A DNA stretch of 27,460 nt, from NCBI GenBank assembly GCA_900128585.1, contig LT642260.1, positions 1 through 27,460 of the forward strand, read 5' to 3'. Below the pieces are notes generated by a model, which worked only from the letters and a program-made list of their open reading frames with translations, did not search any database and was not told the DNA's origin. Positions 18,700 to 27,271 of this stretch are shown here, piece after piece. This DNA comes from Stramenopiles sp. TOSAG23-3 (taxonomy: Eukaryota; Sar). The translations under genes and the position numbers were made by a program. Numbering within the stretch: the stretch's first letter is position 1; every line of letters begins with the position of its first letter.

Positions 18700-21222
18700 A
18701 TGGGTGCCACGGGTCGTTCGTTGTGGTCGTTCGCGACTTGTTTGGCAGTTTGGCTGCTTTCGAGTAGCAGTGTCTGCGGATCGGCTGTTCCACTGCCGAC
18801 GCACACGAACAGGGACGATCGCCGGGCGTCCAAATTTTTCCATTCTGTAGAGAAGAAGACCGAGGGGCCGGATGATCAAGTTATTAGGAAGGATGAGTTG
18901 AAGGACTTGTTGGAGAATAGCCTAGGAAGTGAGCACTTCGACGACGCTTCAGAAGTTGCTGACGGGGTCGACGAAGCTTTTAGTAAAATTGACGTCGGTG
19001 GCGACGGGAGTATTAGCTTGTCAGAAATGACCTCGTTTTGGTCTCGGTTAGACTCACTGCAGTCCGTCAACGACGTGGCAGACTGGGTGCGATACGCCGT
19101 ACAACTCCCGCAGTACGAAGAAACCTTTCGAAAGAATGCTATTACGGGGTATGACCTGCCGACGCTCTTGGAAGGGAAAGGGAGGCTTTTGAAGGACGAG
19201 CTGGGGATTCAAAATAACTTGCACAGGAGAATCATCACTCGTAGCATAAACACCAGGCTGTTGGGGATAGGTAAACTGCCGTCGCGTCGTCACAGACTTA
19301 TTTGCACTGTACTTCCAAATTGTGAAGGTATAGAGCTAAACTGGGACATGTATTGGTCGGATGAAAGTGTGCCCACGGGTCAGACGGAGTTCATTCCGAT
19401 TCATCTATACCGCGTCAAACGCCGCAGGGTGCACCCTGGGGCACCAAAGCGGTCATCCTGGTCGGACGACGCAATCGTTCACAGTTTTCCATTTTTGCAC
19501 AGCGCTTTTTCTGACAAAGACAAAGACGCATTTTTTTCATACAAAGTCCAAGCGTGGAACCTCTTTGGGCCCAGCAACTGGTCCGACGAGGCCCTGTGCG
19601 ACCCACTCCCAGCGTCCTGCGAAGCGCTGTTTGTCGACGCCACGGTTTTGGCTAGCCGAGAGAATGGTAATTCCTTGGGGGGCCGGACACGCAGACCTTT
19701 TCCTTTGCAGTTGATGAAGATACCTCAAGAAGCCAATCGACGAACCACAAAGTTTTTCAAAACGTTTGAAGCAGGAACCGACGGTGAAAACAACATGCTA
19801 ATCGATAACAAAGAAATGGAGGAATGGATTCGGGAGAATATCAAAAATTCTGACAGGTTCGACGAAGATGCTGAGATCGAGAGCGCCGTGAAGCGGGCTA
19901 TCTCCAATCTCGATGCAGGCGGAGACGGATTTATATCTCCCTCTGAAATGACTCACTTCTGGGGAAGTTTGAAAGATCTGCGAACCGTAGACCATGTTGT
20001 GGCTTGGTTTCGACACGCCTTACAACTTCCACACTATGAGAAAATGTTACGCGAGAAATCTATAACTGGGTACATGCTGACGAGACTGTTTGTCTCTCCG
20101 CAGACGATGAAAGAAAAAATAGGCATCGAGGATGAACTTCACTTGAAAACACTCACCGATATACTAAAAATTAGGCTCATAGGACTTCGGGATATCCCAG
20201 AACCAGTGACATCGTTGCAGTGTGCAACCAATTGCAATCGATACAAGTTTGCATGGCTGGATCCTCAGAGCAGCACAAACGCAGCGACGGCGTTTCAGCC
20301 GCACAAATACCAAGTGCAAAGCCGGTACGATTCTGTTCAAGGGTGGAACGACAACATTGTAGGGGTGGATACGACAGAATTTATTGTTCCAACCCAGGAT
20401 GATGAAAGTTCTAGTGGGCAAATGCAGTTTCGGGTTCGTGCTTGGAGCAGCCTAGGAGCTTCTAGCTGGAGCAAAATTTCCTCGTGCGATTTCCCTCCTG
20501 AATCGTGCACCAAAGCGCGAAAGTCCTCGTGGGCAAACTTACAGGACGAAAAAGACGAACTGTTGTGGCGGCTAGTGGGGGCAATAATGCCCGGTATTGG
20601 AGATTGGCACCCAGTAGCCCGCTATTCGTTTTATTTTGGTGTTGTTTTCTCAGCGTGGTATCTTATGCTTTACTCGTTGCGAGCTTTCGTTATGTATTAC
20701 AAGAGCAAGCATCTTGATGATGATGTCGACGACGTACAGGATGATTACTTTTTGGGAACAAAAGATGTCGGAATCCGCACCAGAAGAACGTCTTCGTCTG
20801 CTGTAGAGGAGCCCGAGGATCACATCGGTCGCGAAGGCGGTGATGAAAGCGCTACGAGTGAAAGTGTAAAGAAGCAAAAGCAATGCTTCTACGCAAGCTG
20901 TGCGACTCGCGGTAAAAAGAAAACCCAATGGAAGCGATTTTCGCAAAAATTGGGGCTACGGCCCAGGGTTATCCACAATTGCACCAGGTGCTTTGAGGTG
21001 AGTTTCTGTAAGGACCATGGGTATGTTAGCCATAAACGGGGTACCTGCTCATTGGAGTATGGCAGGAACACTTGCCTATGCAACAGTTGCATTGATTTTC
21101 TAATACAAAACGAAGGGGAGACTTGTATTCATAAACACGTAAGAAATTTGACACGAGAACGGGATAGAAAAATTGCAGAAGATGCCTGGTATAGCAGAGG
21201 TGAAGGAGTCGATGCCGATTGA
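18700..21222 (+). CDS. STIM-like membrane protein with duplicated EF-hand/SAM/FN3-like modules
   Basis: This 840-residue protein starts at ATG 18700, with a signal peptide (about 1-28, ending near VCGSA). Two tandem modules follow. Each has an EF-hand loop (D98-x-G-G-D-G...E109; D405-x-G-G-D-G...E416), a SAM domain (about 122-190; 429-497) and an FN3-like domain (about 198-307; 504-603) that ends in a C-D-x-P-x-x-S-C pattern. The first SAM carries LPQYEETFRK, identical as recalled to the STIM1 SAM, and the second has LPHYEKMLREK. One TM helix (about 637-667) follows, then a cytosolic acidic stretch and a Cys/His-rich region (729-812; C761-x2-C764-x5-C770). STIM proteins sense ER-luminal Ca2+ through EF-SAM and open Orai channels by a cytosolic coiled coil; that coiled coil is absent here. 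EF loop position 3 is Gly in both copies, which may weaken binding. A Ca2+-sensing role is inferred. Confidence 0.87.
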   Translation: MGATGRSLWSFATCLAVWLLSSSSVCGSAVPLPTHTNRDDRRASKFFHSVEKKTEGPDDQVIRKDELKDLLENSLGSEHFDDASEVADGVDEAFSKIDVGGDGSISLSEMTSFWSRLDSLQSVNDVADWVRYAVQLPQYEETFRKNAITGYDLPTLLEGKGRLLKDELGIQNNLHRRIITRSINTRLLGIGKLPSRRHRLICTVLPNCEGIELNWDMYWSDESVPTGQTEFIPIHLYRVKRRRVHPGAPKRSSWSDDAIVHSFPFLHSAFSDKDKDAFFSYKVQAWNLFGPSNWSDEALCDPLPASCEALFVDATVLASRENGNSLGGRTRRPFPLQLMKIPQEANRRTTKFFKTFEAGTDGENNMLIDNKEMEEWIRENIKNSDRFDEDAEIESAVKRAISNLDAGGDGFISPSEMTHFWGSLKDLRTVDHVVAWFRHALQLPHYEKMLREKSITGYMLTRLFVSPQTMKEKIGIEDELHLKTLTDILKIRLIGLRDIPEPVTSLQCATNCNRYKFAWLDPQSSTNAATAFQPHKYQVQSRYDSVQGWNDNIVGVDTTEFIVPTQDDESSSGQMQFRVRAWSSLGASSWSKISSCDFPPESCTKARKSSWANLQDEKDELLWRLVGAIMPGIGDWHPVARYSFYFGVVFSAWYLMLYSLRAFVMYYKSKHLDDDVDDVQDDYFLGTKDVGIRTRRTSSSAVEEPEDHIGREGGDESATSESVKKQKQCFYASCATRGKKKTQWKRFSQKLGLRPRVIHNCTRCFEVSFCKDHGYVSHKRGTCSLEYGRNTCLCNSCIDFLIQNEGETCIHKHVRNLTRERDRKIAEDAWYSRGEGVDAD

Positions 21223-21779
21223 TGATAGAAAGGACGGGCGTATTCGGAACCATCAACGATCCGAATGGGTGCCAGCCACCTCACCCAACTGCTCTGTGAT
21301 TTTTCTTGTTGTTTTCTGTAGATAGAATACGACGACATTTTTATACTCTTATTCTATAAGTGTTTTTTGTATTGAACTACTATTTATAAATAGATAAATT
21401 TAATATCAACATAGCATTATTATTATAACTGAATCAACAATAGAATGATCATCAATATTTCTTTTTATATTTTTTCGGCGTGGATGGATGGGTGGAGGCG
21501 AGGGGAGAAAGAAGACAAGAAGAAAAAAGAAAAAAACAGGTTGGTTCCAATCGCTTAAATCGTATTGTTTGTTACATTGCGATGTGTATGTACAAATCCA
21601 ATCATTATCATTGCAACATGGTAACGTCACCCATTCATTCTCACACATGTTCGGATATTTTTCATTGTAACGGCATTGCAAACGTTTTAACTGTGAATTG
21701 AGTTTCAACAACTTTTTTATTGGTATACCAAGCGTGCGTACAGTAGCAAGTGTCCAAACCTCAATATTTTGTGGTCAGG
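21223..21779. other. spacer between STIM-like and U2A' genes
   Basis: The 3' flank of the STIM-like gene contains TTTTTCTTGTTGTTTT (about 21300-21316), loosely like the CAATTTTCTTGT element seen after other genes. A 21-nt sequence at 21397-21417 recurs at 25801-25821. The rest is the 5' flank of the U2A' gene. I see no credible gene. Confidence 0.6.
21397..21417 (+). repeat. 21-nt direct repeat, copy 1
   Basis: AATTTAATATCAACATAGCA plus one T, identical to 25801-25821. It lies about 175 nt past the STIM-like stop codon. The sequence is AT-rich but not simple repeat. Confidence 0.6.
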
Positions 21780-22589
21780 ATGGTCCGCCTTTCAGTAGAA
21801 CAGGTAAAAGAAGCGGCAGGGTTTACAAACCCTCTTAAGGAAAGGGAACTTGACCTACGGTCTTCCAGAATTGACAAACTGGAAAATTTAGGGCTAACGT
21901 TGAACCAGTACGACACACTTGATTTAACTGATAATTTTTTGCGTTCCCTGTCGAACTTTCCTATGCTTCCAAGGCTAAAGTGCATTCTCGCTCACAATAA
22001 CTCGATTGCTAGCGTTGACGTGGACAACGTTAAAGTGTCCCTGCCTAGCCTAGCGTCGCTTATGCTCACCAACAACAACATATCTAGTTTGGACGAAGTG
22101 AGGAGGCTGCAGAAAATAAAATCCCTGCGCCATTTGTCGTTGCACGGAAACCCAGTCACTGCCTCTGCGAATTACCGGAAGGAGACAATAAAAGCCTTGC
22201 CTTTCTTGCGGACGCTCGACCACTGTAAGGTTACGCGGGAGGAGCGGGAAAGTGTTGGGCAGCCTGGGCTTCTGAACAACTACACCGGATCTGTGGACAC
22301 CACCGGGGAATCCAGTAGCAAACATAATAATGAAGCAGAAGCGCCAGCTGAAATAGAAAATGAAGATAGCAACGCAAAAAAAGTAGACCCCAAGTTACTA
22401 CAGCAGGCGTTTGAAAAAGCAATCACGCCCGAGGCTTTGGCTGCTTTAGAGGAGGCGTTGCGAAACAAGAAGTTTGATGCAGCATATTTGGCTGGCATGG
22501 AGAGCCCAACGCATTGTGGGAAACGGAAAGACACAGGGGCACCAGGAAGCGACGCTCCACCACCCAAGAGGGCAAGGAGGGGGAAATAA
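21780..22589 (+). CDS. SNRPA1: U2 small nuclear ribonucleoprotein A' (SNRPA1/Lea1)
   Basis: This 269-residue leucine-rich-repeat protein starts at ATG 21780 (AGGATGG context). It opens MVRLSVEQVKEAAGFTNPLK and then RELDLR, the hallmark N-terminus of U2A'. LRRs cover about 18-135, with LDLTDNFLRSLSNFPMLPRL and LMLTNNNISSLDEV. The LRR cap (about 115-150) has HLSLHGNPVT, YRKETIKALPFLRTLD and KVTREER. U2A' binds U2B'' and stem-loop IV of U2 snRNA in the nuclear spliceosome. The C-terminal tail is low-complexity and ends in a basic PPPKRARRGK, a likely nuclear signal. The length is close to the animal protein. Its presence agrees with the introns in the 26422-27271 gene. It converges with IFT80 across about 270 nt. 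Confidence 0.95.
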   Translation: MVRLSVEQVKEAAGFTNPLKERELDLRSSRIDKLENLGLTLNQYDTLDLTDNFLRSLSNFPMLPRLKCILAHNNSIASVDVDNVKVSLPSLASLMLTNNNISSLDEVRRLQKIKSLRHLSLHGNPVTASANYRKETIKALPFLRTLDHCKVTREERESVGQPGLLNNYTGSVDTTGESSSKHNNEAEAPAEIENEDSNAKKVDPKLLQQAFEKAITPEALAALEEALRNKKFDAAYLAGMESPTHCGKRKDTGAPGSDAPPPKRARRGK

Positions 22590-22859
22590 AGGCGCCACGA
22601 CCTGGGATGAACGGCAGTACCGACCCTTACAATCTCGCCCGCTCGGTATTTTCATAGGGAAACGGAAATGGGTCAAGATGAGCTGGGAGGGGGGGTAAAA
22701 GTACTACGAACGTGTAAGATAAAACTGTAAACACATTTTATCTGTGCCGGAAATGCTCTTACATGCGTTACTAAAAGTGCACCCTTTTCTTTCCCCTAAA
22801 ACTAGTTATATGCATAAATACGGGTCTAACCTTAAATGCGCACCAACACCCGGGCACAA

Positions 22860-25163
22860 TTAATACATGCTCTTTCCCTCTCCGGAACGGGCCTCAGACT
22901 CCCTTTCCTCCGCCTTCTTGGCCATTATTTTCTCTTCATCGATCTCTACTTCGTCAAAATACTGCTTGAAGCGAGGCTCTTTCTCACTGCGGTTGTGGGC
23001 AGTTAAAAATTTCTTGCGGTAGAATAATACAGTGTCTACGTGCGTTTTATTGTTGATAGCCAGTTCCAGGGCCCTGGACCACCTGAAAAGGCGAATGTTC
23101 ATTTTTATGGCACGGTAAATGAGTGGTGGGTTTGCTTGCAGCAAAATCCTCTCCGCTTCCTCCGGCCTGCGTTGGTACAGGGCCAGCTCCGCGTTGCGCC
23201 CCTCTGCCGAGGGAATGTCCTTGATGTAAAGAATGTAGTGTAATTTGTCAATTTCTTTCATGGCAGCTAAGGCGATTTCTGCAGTGTCTAAATGTAGACT
23301 ACCGATCGCCATGCCGGCCAGAGTGGCCCACAAGGCATCACTTCGAACGAACCGACACAATCGGACGGCCTCTTCCCACTCGCCTTTCTTCACGAACTTA
23401 TTCAATTCAATTGGGTACGGCAATACGCTTGCCGTCATCAGGGCGCCGTCTGCCCTTCGAACCTTCAAGTGTGACCCGAAAAACGAGACGATGGTCGCCT
23501 GTTTCCCGAACAAGACACCCTCTTGCTCATCCTTAGACCGACTCAAAAGGGTTTGGTCGACTTCCACAACGTGTGGGTTGTACCATGTCGTAAGCTTTCC
23601 ATCGGCGATTGCAACCAGCAGGTCGGACTCGTCGTTCCACGCTATCGTATCGACCATTGTTGCTAATTTAAATGGTATTTTCACAGTGTCCCCGATGTCC
23701 GTCATGTACAAGTCCCTATTTTTATCGATAAACGCTAGCAAAGGCTTGTTTTTACCGGTTGCCGATTTCGACACGGCGATCTCGGCGATTTCCAGGGCGT
23801 GCTTCGTCGTGGAAAGGACTTCCCCGTTGCTGGAGGTAGCGGAGAAGCATCGAATACTACGGGAGTCGGAAAGGTCCAGGATACCAACGACTTCGTCGGT
23901 GACGCTGAGGACTTTGGGGTTCAAAAACTCTGTCCTTAGCCCGGGGAAGCTCACGTTGCACACAAGCCGCCCTTCGTAAGAATACAGTTTTACGCCCGTG
24001 TGAATGTTGTCCACGAGGGCAAAGTGGGAATGTGACAAGACAATCAGTTTCACCGGGTTCCTCAGGTCGATTTGGGTCAATGGGGTGCTCCAATTCGACG
24101 TCGCGTATACCGTGCACTGCGACGCAGTGGCTGCTACGAGGTAGTCGTAGCCCAGGGCCCACTGGATGATCCTGTCCCTCAGCTCTACGGTGTCCGCCTG
24201 CTCGTTGGCAATGTCGAGCACGCGGATGGCGTCGCTCTCCGTTTGAATGGCCGAAAACCTAGGGTCCTCGCACGCACGCTCTACTACTTGGGCGAACACT
24301 ACGGCACCGTTTCCCCCGGCGCAGGCGAGCTGCGTCCCGTCGGCAGTCCACGCTTGCTGCATGATGGAGCCGCTTTCAGGTCGTTCCCGGCAGTAAGACC
24401 ACCCAGTCTTGTCACAGAGTCGCAAAAAGTTGTACGCGCCCGCGCAGAAGAACTCCCCGCTGGGGCACCACGCGACGCTGGTGATGACGTAATCGAAGGG
24501 TCGGCTTTGGAACAGCTGGCGCCCGTACGTATCCCACACCTTGTACCGGCGATCTTCCCCGCCCGTGACGACCAAGTTCGTCACCGGATTCCAGTCTGCC
24601 TTCATCACCGCCCCATCGTGGGCTTTCCACTTCACTTGCTTCATTTCCACGTTGATCGACTTGATGATGCAGTTCGGGCCGCTCCCGTAGAGAAGCTGGT
24701 TGCTATCCGGGCCCCACGCCAACGTGTAGACCGCGGCTGGTTCGCCCGAGAAATTGTTCCTCAGCATCCCCGACCTCGACCAAAGCTTCACCTTGCCGTC
24801 TTCCCCACCCGTCGCAAGGGAGTTACCGTCAAAGCTCCACTTCAAGCATATCACCGCGCCTCCTGCCACTTCTTTAATCTTCTTTTGCTCCGTTCCCGTC
24901 TTCGATATCATTCGGACGGAACCGTCCGTGCACGCTACTGCAAAAAAATCGGACGTCTGCTGCCCACTGCTGGGAAACCAACTCATGTCCGTGACGTAGG
25001 CGTCCAGGTCGCACACTTTGCCAAGCGTGTCGCCTTGAAGGTTCCACTTCATAATCGATTTGTCGTCGCTGCAAGTGTAAAGCTCGTTGCTTGGAGTCCA
25101 ACAAACCGCCGTGACCATGTCCTTGTGGACGTTCACGGGAAGCTGCGAGACCTTGAACTTCAT
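22860..25163 (-). CDS. IFT80: intraflagellar transport protein IFT80
   Basis: This 767-residue protein starts at ATG 25163; the frame is open 39 nt further upstream without an ATG. It aligns with IFT80 over its full length. The first WD40 propeller occupies about 1-300 (LYTCSDDKSIMKWNL, WKAHDG, GGEDRRYKVWDTYGR, LRLCDKTGWSY). A second propeller covers about 300-590 (LYSYEGR, LLAFIDKNRDLYMTD, MVDTIAWNDESDLL). A helical, TPR-like C-terminus follows (EAVRLCRFVRSDALWATLAGMA; RALELAINNKTHVDTVL, about 690-720). IFT80 is a peripheral IFT-B subunit that helps hold the anterograde train and is needed for cilia. The length nearly equals that of the animal protein. No introns are apparent. Confidence 0.96.
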   Translation of the reverse strand: MKFKVSQLPVNVHKDMVTAVCWTPSNELYTCSDDKSIMKWNLQGDTLGKVCDLDAYVTDMSWFPSSGQQTSDFFAVACTDGSVRMISKTGTEQKKIKEVAGGAVICLKWSFDGNSLATGGEDGKVKLWSRSGMLRNNFSGEPAAVYTLAWGPDSNQLLYGSGPNCIIKSINVEMKQVKWKAHDGAVMKADWNPVTNLVVTGGEDRRYKVWDTYGRQLFQSRPFDYVITSVAWCPSGEFFCAGAYNFLRLCDKTGWSYCRERPESGSIMQQAWTADGTQLACAGGNGAVVFAQVVERACEDPRFSAIQTESDAIRVLDIANEQADTVELRDRIIQWALGYDYLVAATASQCTVYATSNWSTPLTQIDLRNPVKLIVLSHSHFALVDNIHTGVKLYSYEGRLVCNVSFPGLRTEFLNPKVLSVTDEVVGILDLSDSRSIRCFSATSSNGEVLSTTKHALEIAEIAVSKSATGKNKPLLAFIDKNRDLYMTDIGDTVKIPFKLATMVDTIAWNDESDLLVAIADGKLTTWYNPHVVEVDQTLLSRSKDEQEGVLFGKQATIVSFFGSHLKVRRADGALMTASVLPYPIELNKFVKKGEWEEAVRLCRFVRSDALWATLAGMAIGSLHLDTAEIALAAMKEIDKLHYILYIKDIPSAEGRNAELALYQRRPEEAERILLQANPPLIYRAIKMNIRLFRWSRALELAINNKTHVDTVLFYRKKFLTAHNRSEKEPRFKQYFDEVEIDEEKIMAKKAEERESEARSGEGKSMY

Positions 25164-25800
25164 GTTCGTATATTCGTGTACCGCAGAACAATATATTACC
25201 AACGAGTGCTAAACACACAAAATTTACGTTTATAAATTCTTCGTTTCGATTCTTATCTTCTCCGTTCCGATACCACTCCGTATCTTTTAAAAAGACATTT
25301 CAATCCGAATCCACGAACGCTTTCAATACTCACTCAATTCTTCCCATACTTATAGTATTCCAATGAGAATTCACAAAAATAAAAGAAGTATCTTCTTCTT
25401 CTTTTTCTTTTCTTTTCTTCCTTCTCTACTATTCTTATGTATGTAGTCTATGTGTTAGTTACTCTTGTAATAAATAATAATAAAAAATAATATTTTTTAT
25501 TTATCAACGACGATTCTAAATTACCATTTTCGATGGTTCATAAATTAAGGAAAGTAAAATACATTTATTACGATACATTATATTGTTTATTTATCAATAA
25601 TTATCATATGGTATATAACACCTTAATATTGTAGACTAAAAAAATTTGAAATTAAAGTTTGGTTTGGGTTGTTGTAGTGAACGTATTGCTAATAAATTAA
25701 TACTGTATTATTTATATATTATTACACTATATAATTGATGTTGTGATATTGGCTAGATGCTATAGTATTGAATTAATTGCCTTGATGCTTTTTCCAAGTT

Positions 25801-25821
25801 AATTTAATATCAACATAGCAT
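25801..25821 (+). repeat. 21-nt direct repeat, copy 2
   Basis: Identical to 21397-21417. It is about 640 nt upstream of the IFT80 start codon. It may mark an old duplication or a dispersed element. Confidence 0.6.
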
Positions 25822-26348
25822 CAAAAATTTGAATTCTTTTGGTCTTCTGGGCTGAGCTGAGATGAGATGAGATGAGAGAGAGCCTGGAAACTGGGATCTG
25901 GGATGGGATGATTGAGGTACGTAGTTGTAATGTATATAATATACAAATATATACCTATTTAAATTCAATGTGCTGTATAGATGTTATTTATAGTGTTGAT
26001 TTGATTGATGAGAGATGATAAATGATAAACAATTGTTGAATTTGTGTGAAGAGATAATGATGATGGGTACTCTGGTGCTCTGACTTGTATTCCTAGATAC
26101 CGTAGCATTAATAGTCTAATATTCACACAAGCATAAGTAGTATAGAAAGTATTATATAAGTATACTATTATTGGACATTATTATTATATTTTATTATTAT
26201 AATTGTGTTCTTCTAATAAAAATGGAAAAAATAATTTTAATTAATAAAATCCCAAAAAAAAATAAAAAAATGATGATGATGGTTTTATTAATTTTGGTGA
26301 TGAAGAAAGGTAAAACCTACACATTGTGTTTTTCATAAGAGGTATTAT

Positions 26349-26364
26349 TATATATATATATATA
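26349..26364. repeat. (TA)8 dinucleotide repeat
   Basis: A perfect TA run about 60 nt downstream of the ankyrin gene stop codon. Confidence 0.8.
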
Positions 26365-26421
26365 CAGTCGGTCGAAGCAAAATAGCATCACACCCTATAT
26401 GCTCATAGACGATATTGAATT

Positions 26422-27271
26422 CTAACCCACGGCCGTTCCAATGTCAGCCGTCAAATTTGAGCTGTTCACATCTTTTTGTGCACCCCCGGATTTGTCCAGT
26501 ACGTGGCGAAAAATGTCCTTGTGCCCATACCATTTCGCGAGCCCCGTCGCCGTATAGCCTATGGCGTTTTCAATCAGCGGGTTTATCCCTTCTATTGACA
26601 ATAAAAATGTAACCACTTCCCCGTACCCATGTTCGCAAGCGTGCAACAGACAAGAATACCCCGAGTCGTCAGGGTCGTTGACTTTGTTTGCGTGGTTGGA
26701 AAATAAGACGCGGACTGCCTCGACCTGACCGCCGATGGCAGCCCAGTGGGCAGCCGTCCGTCCACACAAATCTGTTTTCGCCGGGTCAGCACCATGTTTC
26801 AATAGGCACTCAATTGTCTGCGAAGGGCCGATCGAGAAGGCAAAAAAAAATTCAGGGTTAGCGTTATTCTTTCTGCCATGAAAATGGTCGATTCTTGTAC
26901 TTACTTTCACAAAGCCTCCTTGGCAAGCACGCATCAAAGCGGTGCGTTTGGAATGGTCTTCAGGCACATTCACGTTTGCCTGGTTGTTGACCAATAGTTT
27001 AACGATGTTGTGGTGGCCCCGGGAGGCGGCAAACACTATGGCGGGAACCCCCGAATGGTCTTTGGCGTTTGAAACGGTAGCAGGAGCATCCTTGCTCTGT
27101 AAAAATGCCACCAAAGACTTCTCGTCACCTTGTAAAACCTAAAGAAGCGGAGGGGGAAAGTGGTATTTCAATGTTAGGGTTGGGTACACACAAAGGGTGA
27201 GGGAGGGTTCAGATGTATAGAAAACTTACGGCTTCGAACAGTCCATTTCTCTCCTTGTCGTTAAGCGCCAT
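26422..27271 (-). CDS. ankyrin-repeat protein, three exons
   Basis: Spliced CDS of 223 residues: exon 1 27271-27230, exon 2 27138-26905, exon 3 26817-26422. Exon 1 begins ATG and encodes MALNDKERNGLFEA. Intron 1 (GTAAGT...TTTAG, 91 nt) falls between codons, and exon 2 continues VLQGDEKS. Intron 2 (GTAAGT...CGCAG, 87 nt) splits an ankyrin repeat. Removing it joins ACQGGFVK to TIECLLKHGADP, a perfect repeat; leaving it in adds 29 non-ankyrin residues without shifting the frame. About five ankyrin repeats fill residues 10-200, with motifs such as VFAASRGHHNIVKLLV and TAAHWAAIGGQVEAV. Ankyrin repeats bind proteins. There is no other domain, so the partner and role are unknown. The C-terminal tail is short and polar. 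Confidence 0.87.
26818..26904 (-). other. intron 2 of the ankyrin gene (87 nt, in frame)
   Basis: In the minus sense it begins GTAAGTACAAG and ends TTCGCAG. Its length is a multiple of three and it has no stop in frame, so retained transcripts would still read through. Removal restores an ankyrin repeat consensus, which is the main evidence that it is an intron. Confidence 0.88.
27139..27229 (-). other. intron 1 of the ankyrin gene (91 nt)
   Basis: In the minus sense it begins GTAAGTTTTC and ends CGCTTCTTTAG, with pyrimidines before the AG. It has stops in frame. It joins a 14-codon first exon to the ankyrin frame between codons (phase 0). Confidence 0.85.

Larger units (their letters stand above)
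25164..26421. other. AT-rich spacer between IFT80 and the ankyrin gene
   Basis: It holds the IFT80 5' flank and the 3' flank of the ankyrin gene. Features are a CTT-rich run (about 25391-25425), the 21-nt repeat copy at 25801-25821, a GAGAT/GAGA run (about 25855-25882), A-runs near 26250-26270 and a TA repeat (26349-26364). I see no gene or RNA. Confidence 0.65.

Noticed and set aside
20878-21060. Assigning the STIM-like cytosolic Cys-rich region to MYND or piggyBac zinc fingers
   Set aside because: The Cys/His spacing departs from both patterns (His in place of a Cys, long first gap), so only an unnamed zinc-binding candidate is supportable.
21406-21711. Minus-strand frame of about 100 codons in the STIM-like/U2A' spacer
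   Set aside because: No domain, includes low-complexity F/P runs, sits in AT-rich DNA and has no visible partner exons.
23245-23979. Plus-strand frame of 244 codons
   Set aside because: Antisense to the second half of IFT80, with no domain.
24072-25235. Long open plus-strand frame (387 codons) opposite IFT80
   Set aside because: It is the antisense of a clear, full-length IFT80 gene, has no recognisable domain and is Arg/His/Pro-rich as expected of an antisense frame.
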